From the NCBI RefSeq assembly GCF_009789235.1, contig NZ_WSTB01000002.1, positions 620,001 through 684,000 on the forward strand: a stretch of 64,000 nt of DNA. The letters are read 5' to 3'. Position 1 is the stretch's first letter. The number at the start of each line of letters is the position of its first letter. Below are positions 43,843 to 53,083 of this stretch, in pieces. The notes under the pieces were generated by a model, which was not told the DNA's origin, searched no databases, and saw only the letters and a list, made by a program, of their open reading frames with translations. Both the position numbers and the translations under genes were made by a program. Source of the DNA: Flavobacterium hydrocarbonoxydans. GTDB taxonomy: Bacteria > Bacteroidota > Bacteroidia > Flavobacteriales > Flavobacteriaceae.

Positions 43843-45498
43843 TTATAAAGATACGCCACGTTTCCATGGAATAAAATCGTCCTGATTAAGTTGTACCGCT
43901 TTGGGTATGATTTCGCCACTGGCTGCTTTGATGCAATAGTCCAGAATTTCTTCGCCCATTTCTTCAATTGATTTTTCTCCGCTGATAATGGGACCGCAAT
44001 CAATATCAATAATGTCTTTCATTTTCGTCGCTAAAACAGAATTTGTAGCTACTTTAATAACAGGACAAACCGGGTTTCCGGTTGGCGTTCCTAATCCTGT
44101 AGTAAATAAAATTAAAGTTGCTCCGGAAGCTGCTTTTCCGGTAGTGGCTTCTACATCATTGCCGGGTGTACAAACTAAATTCAATCCGGGTTTGGTAACT
44201 AATTCGGTATAATCCAAAACATCTACCACCGGCGAAGTTCCGCCTTTTTTAGCCGCTCCTGCGCTTTTTATAGCGTCAGTAATCAGACCGTCTTTGATGT
44301 TTCCCGGTGATGGATTCATGTGGAAACCTGAACCTACTTTATGAGCCAAAGCATCATAAGATTCCATTAAATCAATAAACTTTTTAGCGGTTGGTTCTGA
44401 TGTGCAGCGATCGATTAAATTCTGTTCGGCTCCGCACAATTCCGGGAATTCTGCTAAAAGAATTTTTCCTCCCAAAGCCACTACTAAATCCGAAGTGTAA
44501 CCCACAGCCGGGTTGGCCGAAACACCGCTAAAACCGTCACTTCCGCCACATTTTACACCAATACATAAGTCACTTAAAGGTGCTGGAGTTCTTTCATATT
44601 TGTTGATTTCGATCAGACCTTCGAACGTTTGTTTTATGGCAGATGTAATTAGGAATTCTTCACTTTTGGTTTGTTGTTGTTCAAAAACAAATAAAGGTTT
44701 GTCGAATTCCGGGTTTTGCTTTTTGATATCGTCTAAAAAATCCTGTACCTGCAAATGCTGGCATCCTAAACTTAATAAAGTAATACCACCCACATTAGGA
44801 TGATTGGCATAAGAAGCCAGTAAAGCACTTAAAGTAGCAGCATCCTGACGCGTACCACCGCAGCCTCCCTGATGATTCAGGAATTTGATTCCGTCAACAT
44901 TCTGAAATACACGATCATTTTTTGAAGAAGGACTGAGTGCTATTTCTACAGATTGAATGTCTTCTCCGTCCTGATAACTTTGCAGTAATTGATGCGTATA
45001 TCGGGTATATTTGTCACTTACAGCATAGCCCAATTCGTTATGTAAAGCTTCTTTAATAACATCCAGATTTCGGTTTTCGCAAAAAACAGTTGGAACAAAC
45101 AACCAGTAATTGGCGGTTCCTACACGTCCGTCTTTTCGTTTATATCCTTTAAAAGTCTGATTTTTGTATTTCGTAACATCAGGAGCCTGCCATGAAAAAG
45201 TGGAGTCTTTATAGCTATAAGGATCGGCGGCATGTTTTAAGTTTTCGGTAGTCATAAAACTTCCTTTCGCTACATCGTTTTGGACTTTTCCAACCAAAAC
45301 CCCATACATAATAACCTCAGCTCCCTGAAGCATATCCTGCATATAAAATTTATGTTTGGCTTTTATGGTTTCAGCTAAAGTGTAATCTTCAGACTCAAAA
45401 GTAATTATTTCGCCTTTTTGCAAATCGGTTAAGGCAACCAGGACATTATCGTCCGGATGCAGTTTAACCACTTGTTTTTTTGTTTTATTTTCTAACAT
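43843..45498 (-). CDS. UxaA/altronate dehydratase-family enzyme (probable L-fuconate dehydratase)
   Basis: 551 residues: N-terminal SAF-like domain (DNVLVALTDLQKGEIITF, about 18-95) and the large dehydratase domain with FLNHQGGCGGTRQDA, CIGVKCGGSDGFSGV and GVSANPAVGY. This class uses Fe2+ and dehydrates sugar acids such as altronate or galactarate. In this operon the logical substrate is L-fuconate, yielding 2-keto-3-deoxyfuconate. That choice is inference; altronate cannot be ruled out from sequence. Confidence 0.85.
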   Translation of the reverse strand: MLENKTKKQVVKLHPDDNVLVALTDLQKGEIITFESEDYTLAETIKAKHKFYMQDMLQGAEVIMYGVLVGKVQNDVAKGSFMTTENLKHAADPYSYKDSTFSWQAPDVTKYKNQTFKGYKRKDGRVGTANYWLFVPTVFCENRNLDVIKEALHNELGYAVSDKYTRYTHQLLQSYQDGEDIQSVEIALSPSSKNDRVFQNVDGIKFLNHQGGCGGTRQDAATLSALLASYANHPNVGGITLLSLGCQHLQVQDFLDDIKKQNPEFDKPLFVFEQQQTKSEEFLITSAIKQTFEGLIEINKYERTPAPLSDLCIGVKCGGSDGFSGVSANPAVGYTSDLVVALGGKILLAEFPELCGAEQNLIDRCTSEPTAKKFIDLMESYDALAHKVGSGFHMNPSPGNIKDGLITDAIKSAGAAKKGGTSPVVDVLDYTELVTKPGLNLVCTPGNDVEATTGKAASGATLILFTTGLGTPTGNPVCPVIKVATNSVLATKMKDIIDIDCGPIISGEKSIEEMGEEILDYCIKAASGEIIPKAVQLNQDDFIPWKRGVSL

Positions 45499-45507
45499 AT
45501 AATTATT

Positions 45508-46791
45508 TTATAATCTAACTTTTTGGAGTCCTTTGTAAGCAAAAAGAGCAATGACCACAAAAGAAATCAAAGGAACAATGTAACCGTTCTGAATGCTTCC
45601 GGTTTCATCTGAAATGAGTCCGAGTACCGGAGGCAATAAAGCCCCGCCCACGATTGACATTACAATTAAAGAAGATCCAATTTTAGTGTTTTGTTCCAAA
45701 CCATCAATTCCCATAGAGAAAATGGTAGGAAACATAATGCTCATAAAAAATGCAATAGCAATCAGGGTGTAAACCACCAGCATTCCTGATCCGGTAATGG
45801 CTACAACAGAAAGTATAATGTTGATAAGAGCGTATAATAGCAGTAATTTTTTAGGATGAATAAATTTCATGAAATAAGTTCCGGCGAATCTTCCAAGCAT
45901 GAAAAACAATCCAAAAAGACCCAGATATTTGGCCGCTGAAGATTCTGAAATACCAGCAGTTGTAGTAGCCATTTTGATGAAAAAACTCCCTACACATACC
46001 TGCGCACCTACATAGAAAAATTGTGCTACTATGCCCCATTTTAGTTTTATGGATTTTAAAGCGTCTTTGAAACTGGCTGCCTGAGTATCTGTTTTTTCTT
46101 TGATGTCAGGCATTGGTGTAAAATAAAAAATCAGTGCAATCACTAAAATAATGATGCCTAAAGTTAGGTAAGGCATTTTTACACTTGCTGCTTCTGTTGC
46201 CAAATAAGTGTGCATTTCGGTTGCTGACATTGCTTTTGCCTGCTGGTCTGATAAAACTTTGTCTGATAAAATAAGCGGGCCAATATAGGCAGGCGCAATG
46301 TAAGCGGCAAGTCCATTAAAGGATTGTGCAAAATTGAGTCTTTGTGTTGCGGTTTCTGAAGGTCCCAGGATAGTGACATACGGATTTGCGGCTGTTTCTA
46401 AAAAGGTCAGGCCGCAGGCGATGATAAACAAGGCACCTAAAAAGTAATTATATTCAAGTAAATTAGCAGCAGGAACAAACAAAACCGAACCAATACCAAA
46501 TAAAAGCAAGCCGATGAGAATACCTGATTTGTAACCGTATTTTCGCATGATGTAGCCCGCAGGCAAAGCCATAGCAAAATAAGCAATGAACACAGACGAA
46601 TCAATTAAAGAGGATTCAAGATCGGTTAAATTAAATGCTTTACGAAGGTGTGGAATTAAAATCGGATCCAGATTGTGTACAAATCCCCAAAAGAAAAATA
46701 AACTGGTAACCAAAATAAAAGGGAAAAGCCATTTTTTTGAAGTCGAAATCGATGAATCAGAATTGTTTTCTGACAAAACAGTTGGTTCCAT
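45508..46791 (-). CDS. fucP: L-fucose:proton symporter (FucP, MFS)
   Basis: 427 residues, about 12 membrane helices, with the FucP-type opening FFFWGFVHNLDPILIPHLRK and a loop motif GYIMRKYGYKSGI. It imports L-fucose (or a similar deoxysugar) across the inner membrane. It is the first gene of the operon, divergent from an AraC regulator, with a 110-base A/T-rich gap between them. A wider sugar range is possible in this family. Confidence 0.87.
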   Translation of the reverse strand: MEPTVLSENNSDSSISTSKKWLFPFILVTSLFFFWGFVHNLDPILIPHLRKAFNLTDLESSLIDSSVFIAYFAMALPAGYIMRKYGYKSGILIGLLLFGIGSVLFVPAANLLEYNYFLGALFIIACGLTFLETAANPYVTILGPSETATQRLNFAQSFNGLAAYIAPAYIGPLILSDKVLSDQQAKAMSATEMHTYLATEAASVKMPYLTLGIIILVIALIFYFTPMPDIKEKTDTQAASFKDALKSIKLKWGIVAQFFYVGAQVCVGSFFIKMATTTAGISESSAAKYLGLFGLFFMLGRFAGTYFMKFIHPKKLLLLYALINIILSVVAITGSGMLVVYTLIAIAFFMSIMFPTIFSMGIDGLEQNTKIGSSLIVMSIVGGALLPPVLGLISDETGSIQNGYIVPLISFVVIALFAYKGLQKVRL

Positions 46792-46887
46792 AATTTTTAG
46801 CGTTTATTTTTACATTTAATAAAATTTAAAATTATAATTTTTGAATGTTAAACAGTGATTCGATATTATCCTTGTTTAATCATTAAT

Positions 46888-46895
46888 TATCTTTG
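46888..46895 (+). promoter_or_regulatory. Candidate -7 element of the AraC regulator gene
   Basis: TATCTTTG fits the TAnnTTTG consensus and is followed by CAGGAC and the ATG at 46902, so the transcript would have almost no leader. A TTG at 46872-46874 lies only 13 bases upstream, short of the usual spacing. Confidence 0.55.
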
Positions 46896-46901
46896 CAGGA
46901 C

Positions 46902-47768
46902 ATGAAACTTGAACAAACGAAAATAACATCTTATTTAAATACAACTGTTTCAGTTTTGAATCGGGAGGAACCTTTTTTTCAATCGCCTTTTCATTCACAT
47001 CCTGAACTTGAATTGGTGTATATAAAAGAAAGTTTTGGCAAGCGGATCATTGGTAATTCGGTCATGCCTTTTGAAGCCGGTGATATGGTTTTCCTGGGGT
47101 CTGATATTCCGCATGTATGGTTGAATGATGAAATGTATTACAGAGGAATTTCGACCTTGAAAGCCAAAGCAATAGTGGTTTATTTTAGTAAGGATATTTT
47201 TGGACCGGCATTTTATGAATTAAAAGAAACCCAAAAAATAAATGAATTGTTTCATCAGGCCGGTAAAGGAATTTCAATTACAGGAAAAACAAATACCCGA
47301 ATTGCGAAGAAGCTGGAGAAACTTGTTGCCAAAAAAGACTTTGAAATAATTATTGGGCTTTTCGAAATCCTTTCTATTCTTTCTGAGGATGAAGACAGGA
47401 CTTACATTAATAATGAAATTTACTCGGCCTTGCATAAGGAGTCTAAAAAAGACAGGCTTACAGAGGTTTTTCAATATGTAAAAGACCATTATCAAAAGGA
47501 TATTTTACTTCATGAAATTGCTGAGGTTGCGAATATGACACCAACCTCATTTTGCCGAATGTTTAAAACCAAAACAAAGAAGAATTTTGTAGAATACCTT
47601 AACGAAATAAGGGTTTCGAATGCCTGTAAATTTTTGATCGAAACCGATATGAGTATCTCAGAGATTGCTTACGAATGTGGTTTTACAACAGCTTCTAATT
47701 TTAATAAATTGTTCAGGAAATTTACCGGAATGACGCCTAGTGAGTATAAAAAGAATATGGAAATCTAA
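46902..47768 (+). CDS. AraC-family regulator of the fucose operon
   Basis: 288 residues: N-terminal cupin-like sensor (SPFHSHPELELVYI, about 26-39) and a C-terminal double helix-turn-helix (SISEIAYECGFTTASNFN then FTGMTPSEYKK). I take the ATG at 46902; an in-frame TTG at 46893 is an unlikely start. It is divergent from fucP and presumably activates the operon in response to a fucose-derived signal. Confidence 0.87.
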   Translation: MKLEQTKITSYLNTTVSVLNREEPFFQSPFHSHPELELVYIKESFGKRIIGNSVMPFEAGDMVFLGSDIPHVWLNDEMYYRGISTLKAKAIVVYFSKDIFGPAFYELKETQKINELFHQAGKGISITGKTNTRIAKKLEKLVAKKDFEIIIGLFEILSILSEDEDRTYINNEIYSALHKESKKDRLTEVFQYVKDHYQKDILLHEIAEVANMTPTSFCRMFKTKTKKNFVEYLNEIRVSNACKFLIETDMSISEIAYECGFTTASNFNKLFRKFTGMTPSEYKKNMEI

Positions 47769-47802
47769 CTACTTTAAAATGGCTTTAAAAAAAAAGAAAA
47801 AT

Positions 47803-49056
47803 TTAGCGTTTATTTCCAAAACCAAATACCGTTCCCAATGTGGCGATTAAGTTGTTGTCATCGTTCGTAGTTCCGTCATAATTTCTACCAAAAGAGAACG
47901 TTAGTTTTTGATTTTTTAAAACTGCATAATCTAAGTTAAGCATCAGTCTCCAGGAAGAATCATAGGTATCTTTGTTCAGGACACTTCGGTAAACGGCTTC
48001 TAAACTTCCGTTGAATTTTGATTGAGGCCCTCCCACAATATAACGCAATCCGGTATCAAAAGTAGAGATGTTTTTTATCTCATTCGTCAAATCATCTAAT
48101 GCAAAAATCTTGTCGGGATTATATAGATAGCGCAGAATTCCGAGCAGCGCGCCTGATTTTTCCCAGGTGTATCCTAAAGTTGTCCAGAGACCAGCATTGT
48201 AAAGCTTTGAATTGTTGAAATTCTTCTGGCGAAACTCATTGCTCACACCACCGGAAACTTCCCAGCTAAAACCAACTCGGGCCAGCTGAAATTCTGAAGC
48301 CAGTTTTTTTATTTTGTCGTCTATCGTTTTTGAATCTTCTGATTTTTCTCCTGAGTTAAACAATTCTTCAATTTTAATACTGATAATAGAGTCGAGTTTA
48401 CTTTGTTTTTTATACAGTAGTTCTCCCAGAGCAATATTATCTGCAGATTCATCATTAGAATCAAAATCAGTAAATATTCTTTTTCTTTTTTCCTTTAGCT
48501 CATTAATTTCTGTTGGAAGATTATCATAAATAGAATCTGCTTTTTTATCAATAAAACTCAATTTTAATTTTTGAAGTTCTGCAATCTGATGCAGTTTTTG
48601 TTTGGTAGTAAAATCATAGTCGCCTCTGTAGATAGAAAATCGAAATCCAAGACCGGCATAAGTACTGTTGTGATTGAATCCGGCAGCAATTGAATCCGGA
48701 TTTTTTATAGCGATTGACAGGACCAGGGTTTGTTTTAAAACATTCTTTCCAGAGGATTTTTCGAGTCCAACAGTTGAAATGTCGCCCATATTTACCTTAT
48801 TTCTCAAAAGCCAGAAAGGAGCCAGATCTATAGCATAATTAGAGGGCAGGGTAGTATAGGCATTTGTAGCTGATTGTATCGAAGCCATAAAATCAGAAAC
48901 ATCGGTAGGTTTGTCAATTTCGCTTTGCGCAAAACCAAGTAAGTTAGAAGCTGGTGATATAGGCGCCCTGAGCAAATCCAGATCCGTACTTTCCTGAGCC
49001 TTTATGGTCGAACAACAGGCGATAAAAATAAGCAGTAAATAAATTTTCTTTTCCAT
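47803..49056 (-). CDS. Hypothetical outer-membrane protein
   Basis: 417 residues with a signal peptide (KIYLLLIFIACCSTIKAQ), an N-terminal LDLLRAPISPASNLLGFA segment, a charged coiled region (about 180-235) and a beta-rich C-terminus ending in aromatic GTVFGFGNKR, in line with an outer-membrane barrel. No family recognised. It is the last of three tightly spaced genes (2-base gap upstream) and convergent with the AraC gene. Confidence 0.75.
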   Translation of the reverse strand: MEKKIYLLLIFIACCSTIKAQESTDLDLLRAPISPASNLLGFAQSEIDKPTDVSDFMASIQSATNAYTTLPSNYAIDLAPFWLLRNKVNMGDISTVGLEKSSGKNVLKQTLVLSIAIKNPDSIAAGFNHNSTYAGLGFRFSIYRGDYDFTTKQKLHQIAELQKLKLSFIDKKADSIYDNLPTEINELKEKRKRIFTDFDSNDESADNIALGELLYKKQSKLDSIISIKIEELFNSGEKSEDSKTIDDKIKKLASEFQLARVGFSWEVSGGVSNEFRQKNFNNSKLYNAGLWTTLGYTWEKSGALLGILRYLYNPDKIFALDDLTNEIKNISTFDTGLRYIVGGPQSKFNGSLEAVYRSVLNKDTYDSSWRLMLNLDYAVLKNQKLTFSFGRNYDGTTNDDNNLIATLGTVFGFGNKR

Positions 49057-49058
49057 TT

Positions 49059-49436
49059 TTAAAGTGTTGGATTAAAGAATTCAATGTTACAGATATAATC
49101 TACAGATTCCCCTTCGCTATCAACTAATTTAAACAAAGGATAAGTTCTGGTCAGGAATCCGCCTGAAAGTTTGATAGTCAAAGAGGTCAGATTAGTAGTT
49201 TTTGAGGTATCGGCAATCGTTGTTGTAATCCTTAAAACTTTACCGTTGAGATCTGCATTTTTTCCTATTTCGGCTTTTTCAAAATTTCCTGCAAGATCGG
49301 TTATGACAGATCCATTGTTCAGTTTGATGTTGGTTAAGGAAGTTTGTCCTTCTTCACCAACAAGCAATTCAAGAGTTACTTTTCGATTACTCGAATTTAC
49401 TATATATAAAGTATCTAACGTAGTATTGGTTGCCAT
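49059..49436 (-). CDS. Hypothetical small protein
   Basis: 125 residues without signal peptide. The sequence alternates beta-like stretches (TLDTLYIVNSSNRKVTLELL, LTSLTIKLSGGFLTRTYPLF) suggesting a beta-sandwich. No family recognised. It is sandwiched between the outer-membrane protein (2 bases) and the membrane/SPOR-like protein (24 bases), so it may be part of the same structure. Confidence 0.72.
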   Translation of the reverse strand: MATNTTLDTLYIVNSSNRKVTLELLVGEEGQTSLTNIKLNNGSVITDLAGNFEKAEIGKNADLNGKVLRITTTIADTSKTTNLTSLTIKLSGGFLTRTYPLFKLVDSEGESVDYICNIEFFNPTL

Positions 49437-49460
49437 ATTTTGAAATTGAAATGAATAAAT

Positions 49461-50276
49461 TTAATTACAGATAATACAATTTTCTTCTGGGGAAAAGGTG
49501 GTACTGCTGCACCATGTTTTAAGCGAAACGACATAGGCGCCTCTTTTAGGTGCAATGCTTCTTACTTGTTTTGCAATGGCTTTTGCATCTTCATAAGTCG
49601 TATTTACAGGAATAACAGTCCTGTACCAATTTCTTTTTTTATAAATAATCGCATTAGGATTGATATGCTCTTTTGCCCACTTTATTTCAGGTTCGGTGTC
49701 TTTAACATTATTATCGGCTCCCAAAATTACAAGATAGGATGTGTTTTCAACAGCATTAATATTGGTGAGTATTTTTTGTTTCTGCGCTTCTTCGGTTTCC
49801 AGATTGGCAAGTTCTTCGTTGGTTGGAGGAACATCTTTTTGTATCAGGGATTCGGTTTTTGCTTTCGAACTGTTGGTGATGTTTTGCAGTTTACCTTTTT
49901 CGGTTTCCAGATACAGCGTATATTTTTCCCAGCCGTCTCTTAAATCTCCTTTTGGCGTTACAGAAGCAAAAAATTTACAGAAGTTTATTTTTTTGTCTAT
50001 TGCACCAGTGGTGTCAATTACATACGGAATATATTCATTAAACGTCATCATTTCATTTTTGTCGTAATCGCGCTCTTTAAAATAATCAGCTACGATATTA
50101 GCAATGATGGCCGAAACCGTTGTGATGAGAACTACTTTATACAAATCAATTATTTTATCAATACCGCTTTCGTCAACCGTTTTGCTTTTAATCAGTTTTA
50201 TAATGTAAACACAACCTACGACAAGAAGAAGGATTAAACCAATATTCAGCCATAATGAAATTCTTAAGGTATCCAT
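49461..50276 (-). CDS. Membrane protein with SPOR-like C-terminal domain (tentative)
   Basis: 271 residues from the ATG at 50276 (the frame runs on to a TTG at 50348). Two N-terminal membrane helices (about 8-28 and 48-66), a charged middle region (about 70-190), then a C-terminal stretch RNWYRTVIPVNTTYEDAKAI with YVVSLKTWC, similar in pattern to SPOR or other alpha/beta peptidoglycan-binding domains. It ends with the Cys-rich tail CIICN. No named family. First gene of the three-gene set. Confidence 0.7.
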   Translation of the reverse strand: MDTLRISLWLNIGLILLLVVGCVYIIKLIKSKTVDESGIDKIIDLYKVVLITTVSAIIANIVADYFKERDYDKNEMMTFNEYIPYVIDTTGAIDKKINFCKFFASVTPKGDLRDGWEKYTLYLETEKGKLQNITNSSKAKTESLIQKDVPPTNEELANLETEEAQKQKILTNINAVENTSYLVILGADNNVKDTEPEIKWAKEHINPNAIIYKKRNWYRTVIPVNTTYEDAKAIAKQVRSIAPKRGAYVVSLKTWCSSTTFSPEENCIICN

Positions 50277-50390
50277 GATGCAAATTTTTAAGGTTATAAT
50301 TAGGTAGGTTATTTCTGTAAAAGTAATTTGTTTTTTAATGGAATACAAGGGGAAAAATACCTGAATTTCAAGGGAGTATTTTAAACAAAA

Positions 50391-50424
50391 AAAAGTTTAC
50401 CGAATGTTACTCCGGTAAACTTTT
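50391..50424 (-). terminator. Rho-independent terminator of the gal/SDR operon
   Basis: Arms AAAAGTTTACCG (50391-50402) and CGGTAAACTTTT (50413-50424) with a 10-base loop. Read on the minus strand it runs into a T-run. It lies 44 bases downstream of the SDR stop at 50468. The rest of the 191-base gap shows no gene. Confidence 0.85.
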
Positions 50425-50467
50425 AAGTATTTTTTTGATGTAATAAAATTAATCCTCAGCGATCATT

Positions 50468-51250
50468 TTATGAAATGGAACGGTCTAAGTGAGTATAACC
50501 GCCATCAACATAAATAATCTGACCCGTGGTATGGCTTGATCTTTCGGATAAAAGAAACGTAACCATATTGGCAATTTCATCTACCGTTGTCATTCTGTTT
50601 TCTAATGGAATTTTTTGCGTTATCGATGCCAGTTTTTCTTCTTTATTTTCAAAAGTATCAATCCAGGTTTGATAAAGCGGTGTAAAACATTCGGCTACCA
50701 CAACCGCATTTACACGAATGCTGTATTTTAACAATTCGACAGCCCATTCTCGCGTTAGGGCATTTCGACCACCATTAGAAGCTGCATAAGCGGAAGTTCC
50801 TCCCTGTCCGGTTTCGGCAGTTTTAGAACCAATGTTTACGATAGCTCCTTTTGATTTTATTAAAAAAGGAAGCGCATGTTGTGCCATCAAATAATAATGT
50901 ACCAGATTTTTGTGTAACGAAGCGATAAAGTCTTCATAGTTTCCGTTTTCCAGACCTACACCATCATTAACTCCGGCGTTATTTACCAAACCATCAATTC
51001 GTCCACATTGTGCAATAACCGCTTCAATTGCTTTTTTGCAATCTTCAGGTAAAGTGAGATCTGCTTTTACCTGAAATGCTTTTTTTCCTGAAGCTAAAAT
51101 TTCGTTTACGGCTTGTAAGTTGTCGGCTTCATTTCGCCCCACTATAAATGGGATGGCGCCTTCGTTGGCCAATACGTTGCAAATTCCTAAACCAATTCCT
51201 TTTGCTCCGCCTGTGACCACAATGATTTTTTCTGAAAGAGATAATTGCAT
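50468..51250 (-). CDS. SDR oxidoreductase resembling L-fucose dehydrogenases, with altered catalytic motif
   Basis: 260 residues: cofactor motif TGGAKGIGLGI, VNNAGVNDGVGLENG (a stretch I associate with L-fucose dehydrogenases), Ser in NIGSKTA and C-terminal YVDGGYTHLD. The catalytic YxxxK reads YAASN: the Lys is Asn (codon AAT on the minus strand near 50773). The frame is otherwise intact. It closes the galactose operon, 111 bases after the symporter gene. Likely role: oxidation of L-fucose or D-galactose to a lactone, if active. Confidence 0.82.
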   Translation of the reverse strand: MQLSLSEKIIVVTGGAKGIGLGICNVLANEGAIPFIVGRNEADNLQAVNEILASGKKAFQVKADLTLPEDCKKAIEAVIAQCGRIDGLVNNAGVNDGVGLENGNYEDFIASLHKNLVHYYLMAQHALPFLIKSKGAIVNIGSKTAETGQGGTSAYAASNGGRNALTREWAVELLKYSIRVNAVVVAECFTPLYQTWIDTFENKEEKLASITQKIPLENRMTTVDEIANMVTFLLSERSSHTTGQIIYVDGGYTHLDRSIS

Positions 51251-51361
51251 ATTAGGGAAGTTTTATTTAAAAAAAGAGGTTAAGCATTTTATTCTTTATA
51301 GCTATCGAACTCATATCAACAGCTATAAAAAATAAATAAGAATAGATTTGGGCCAATTATT

Positions 51362-53047
51362 TTACCAGAATTTAACGTATAACGCAACAATGATTAATAA
51401 CGTAATTACGATTAAAACCGTAGTTTGTGGTTTTACTTTAAACATTTCAGAGTCAATTTCAAACGCTTTAGGATTTACTTTTGGTCCAGCGAAACTGATT
51501 CCAATCATAGCCAACATGGTAAAGAAGAATGATAATCCCATACAAATGTGGAACGGAATTTCATAAGCTCCTTTTCCGTTAGGATAAGCTGTGTACAACA
51601 ACGTTTCGTTTCCGAATAACATTGGAGCATATTCGTTGAATAATACAGATAAAACAAATCCTAAAATTACACCCACGATGGCTGCAGTTCCTGTCGTTCT
51701 TTTCCAGAACATACCAAGGAAGAACATAGCAAAAACTCCAGGGCTGATAAATCCTGTGTATTTCTGGATATAGGTAAATCCACCAACACCACCAATTCCA
51801 AGAATATCATTCCATGTAAATAAAACAGCCAAAAGCATAGCAGCAAAAACGGCAATACGACCAATATTTACCTGTTGTTTTTCACCCGCTTCTTTTTGGA
51901 TGTATTTTTTATGAATGTCTAATGTATAAATAGTTGAGATACTGTTTACTTTACCAGCTAATGAAGCTACAATCGCAGCAGTAAGTGCCGCTACTGAAAG
52001 TCCTTTTAAACCGGTTGGTAAGAAAGTCAATACAGCTGAGTAAGCACCGTCTTTTCCTCCCACTAATTGTGGTAAATGTCCGTTTGTATATAAAACGTAA
52101 GCAGCGATACCAGGTAACATTACGATAAGCGGCATTAATAATTTCAACATACCGGCAAATAAAATTCCTGTACGCGCAGTTTGCAAGTCAGCACCAAGTG
52201 CTCTTTGAGTAATGTATTGGTTACAACCCCAGTAGTTAAGGTTGATGATCCAGATACCAGCAAGGTAAGACATTAAACCAGGGAATGTCAAATATTTATC
52301 AATTTCTAATTGAGAAGAAGTTGCCGTTGGTTTTGGGATAATCATTTTGAAATGCTCAGGAGCTTCTCTCATCAAAACTTTGAAACCAGCAATAGCATTT
52401 TCGCCTACACCAAAATATTGTCCAACAGTTGTCAAGGCGATGTACGAAGTAACTAAACCTCCAATAATCAATACAGCAACCTGAATAACATCTGTGTATG
52501 CTACCACTTTCATTCCTCCTAAAGAAATAATTAGGGCAAATAAAGCCAATCCTACCATGATTACGTGCAGGTATTCTCCACCGGCAAGACCATTAATAGC
52601 AACAGCTCCAAGATATAAAATCGAAGTTAAGTTTACAAAAACATACAAAAACAACCAAAACACAGCCATAATCAAAGCGGTAGATTCGTTGTAACGTGTT
52701 TTTAAGAATTGAGGCATGGTGTAAATCTTGTTCTTAAGATAAACAGGAATAAACCATACAGCAACAATAATAAGAGCTACAGCAGCTAACCACTCGTAAG
52801 CAGCAACAGCGATTCCTAAAAAGAAACCTTCACCACTCATTCCGATGAATTGCTCAGCCGAAATATTAGAGGCAATCAAAGATGCTCCAATAGCCCACCA
52901 GGTTAAATTTCCTTCTGCTAAAAAGTAAGCTTTGGCATCTTGTTCGTCTTTTTTACGTTTGTGATAAACGCTAAAACCGTAGGCAGAAACTACGATGAAA
53001 TAAATGATAAATACCGCATAATCTGCGAAAGCAAGGTTTTGGTTCAT
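51362..53047 (-). CDS. Sodium:solute symporter (SGLT-like), probable galactose uptake
   Basis: 561 residues with 13-14 membrane helices. The opening FADYAVFIIYFIVVSAYGF, GEGFFLGIAVAAYEWLA and a SSTIYTLDIHKKY-like segment (SISTIYTLDIHKK) match the SSS family's sugar branch. It is 36 bases downstream of galT, so galactose (or glucose) is the likely substrate. It imports sugar with Na+ across the inner membrane. Confidence 0.9.
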   Translation of the reverse strand: MNQNLAFADYAVFIIYFIVVSAYGFSVYHKRKKDEQDAKAYFLAEGNLTWWAIGASLIASNISAEQFIGMSGEGFFLGIAVAAYEWLAAVALIIVAVWFIPVYLKNKIYTMPQFLKTRYNESTALIMAVFWLFLYVFVNLTSILYLGAVAINGLAGGEYLHVIMVGLALFALIISLGGMKVVAYTDVIQVAVLIIGGLVTSYIALTTVGQYFGVGENAIAGFKVLMREAPEHFKMIIPKPTATSSQLEIDKYLTFPGLMSYLAGIWIINLNYWGCNQYITQRALGADLQTARTGILFAGMLKLLMPLIVMLPGIAAYVLYTNGHLPQLVGGKDGAYSAVLTFLPTGLKGLSVAALTAAIVASLAGKVNSISTIYTLDIHKKYIQKEAGEKQQVNIGRIAVFAAMLLAVLFTWNDILGIGGVGGFTYIQKYTGFISPGVFAMFFLGMFWKRTTGTAAIVGVILGFVLSVLFNEYAPMLFGNETLLYTAYPNGKGAYEIPFHICMGLSFFFTMLAMIGISFAGPKVNPKAFEIDSEMFKVKPQTTVLIVITLLIIVALYVKFW

Positions 53048-53083
53048 TGTGAATAGTATTTGTAAAGTTAATAGATGTGATTT

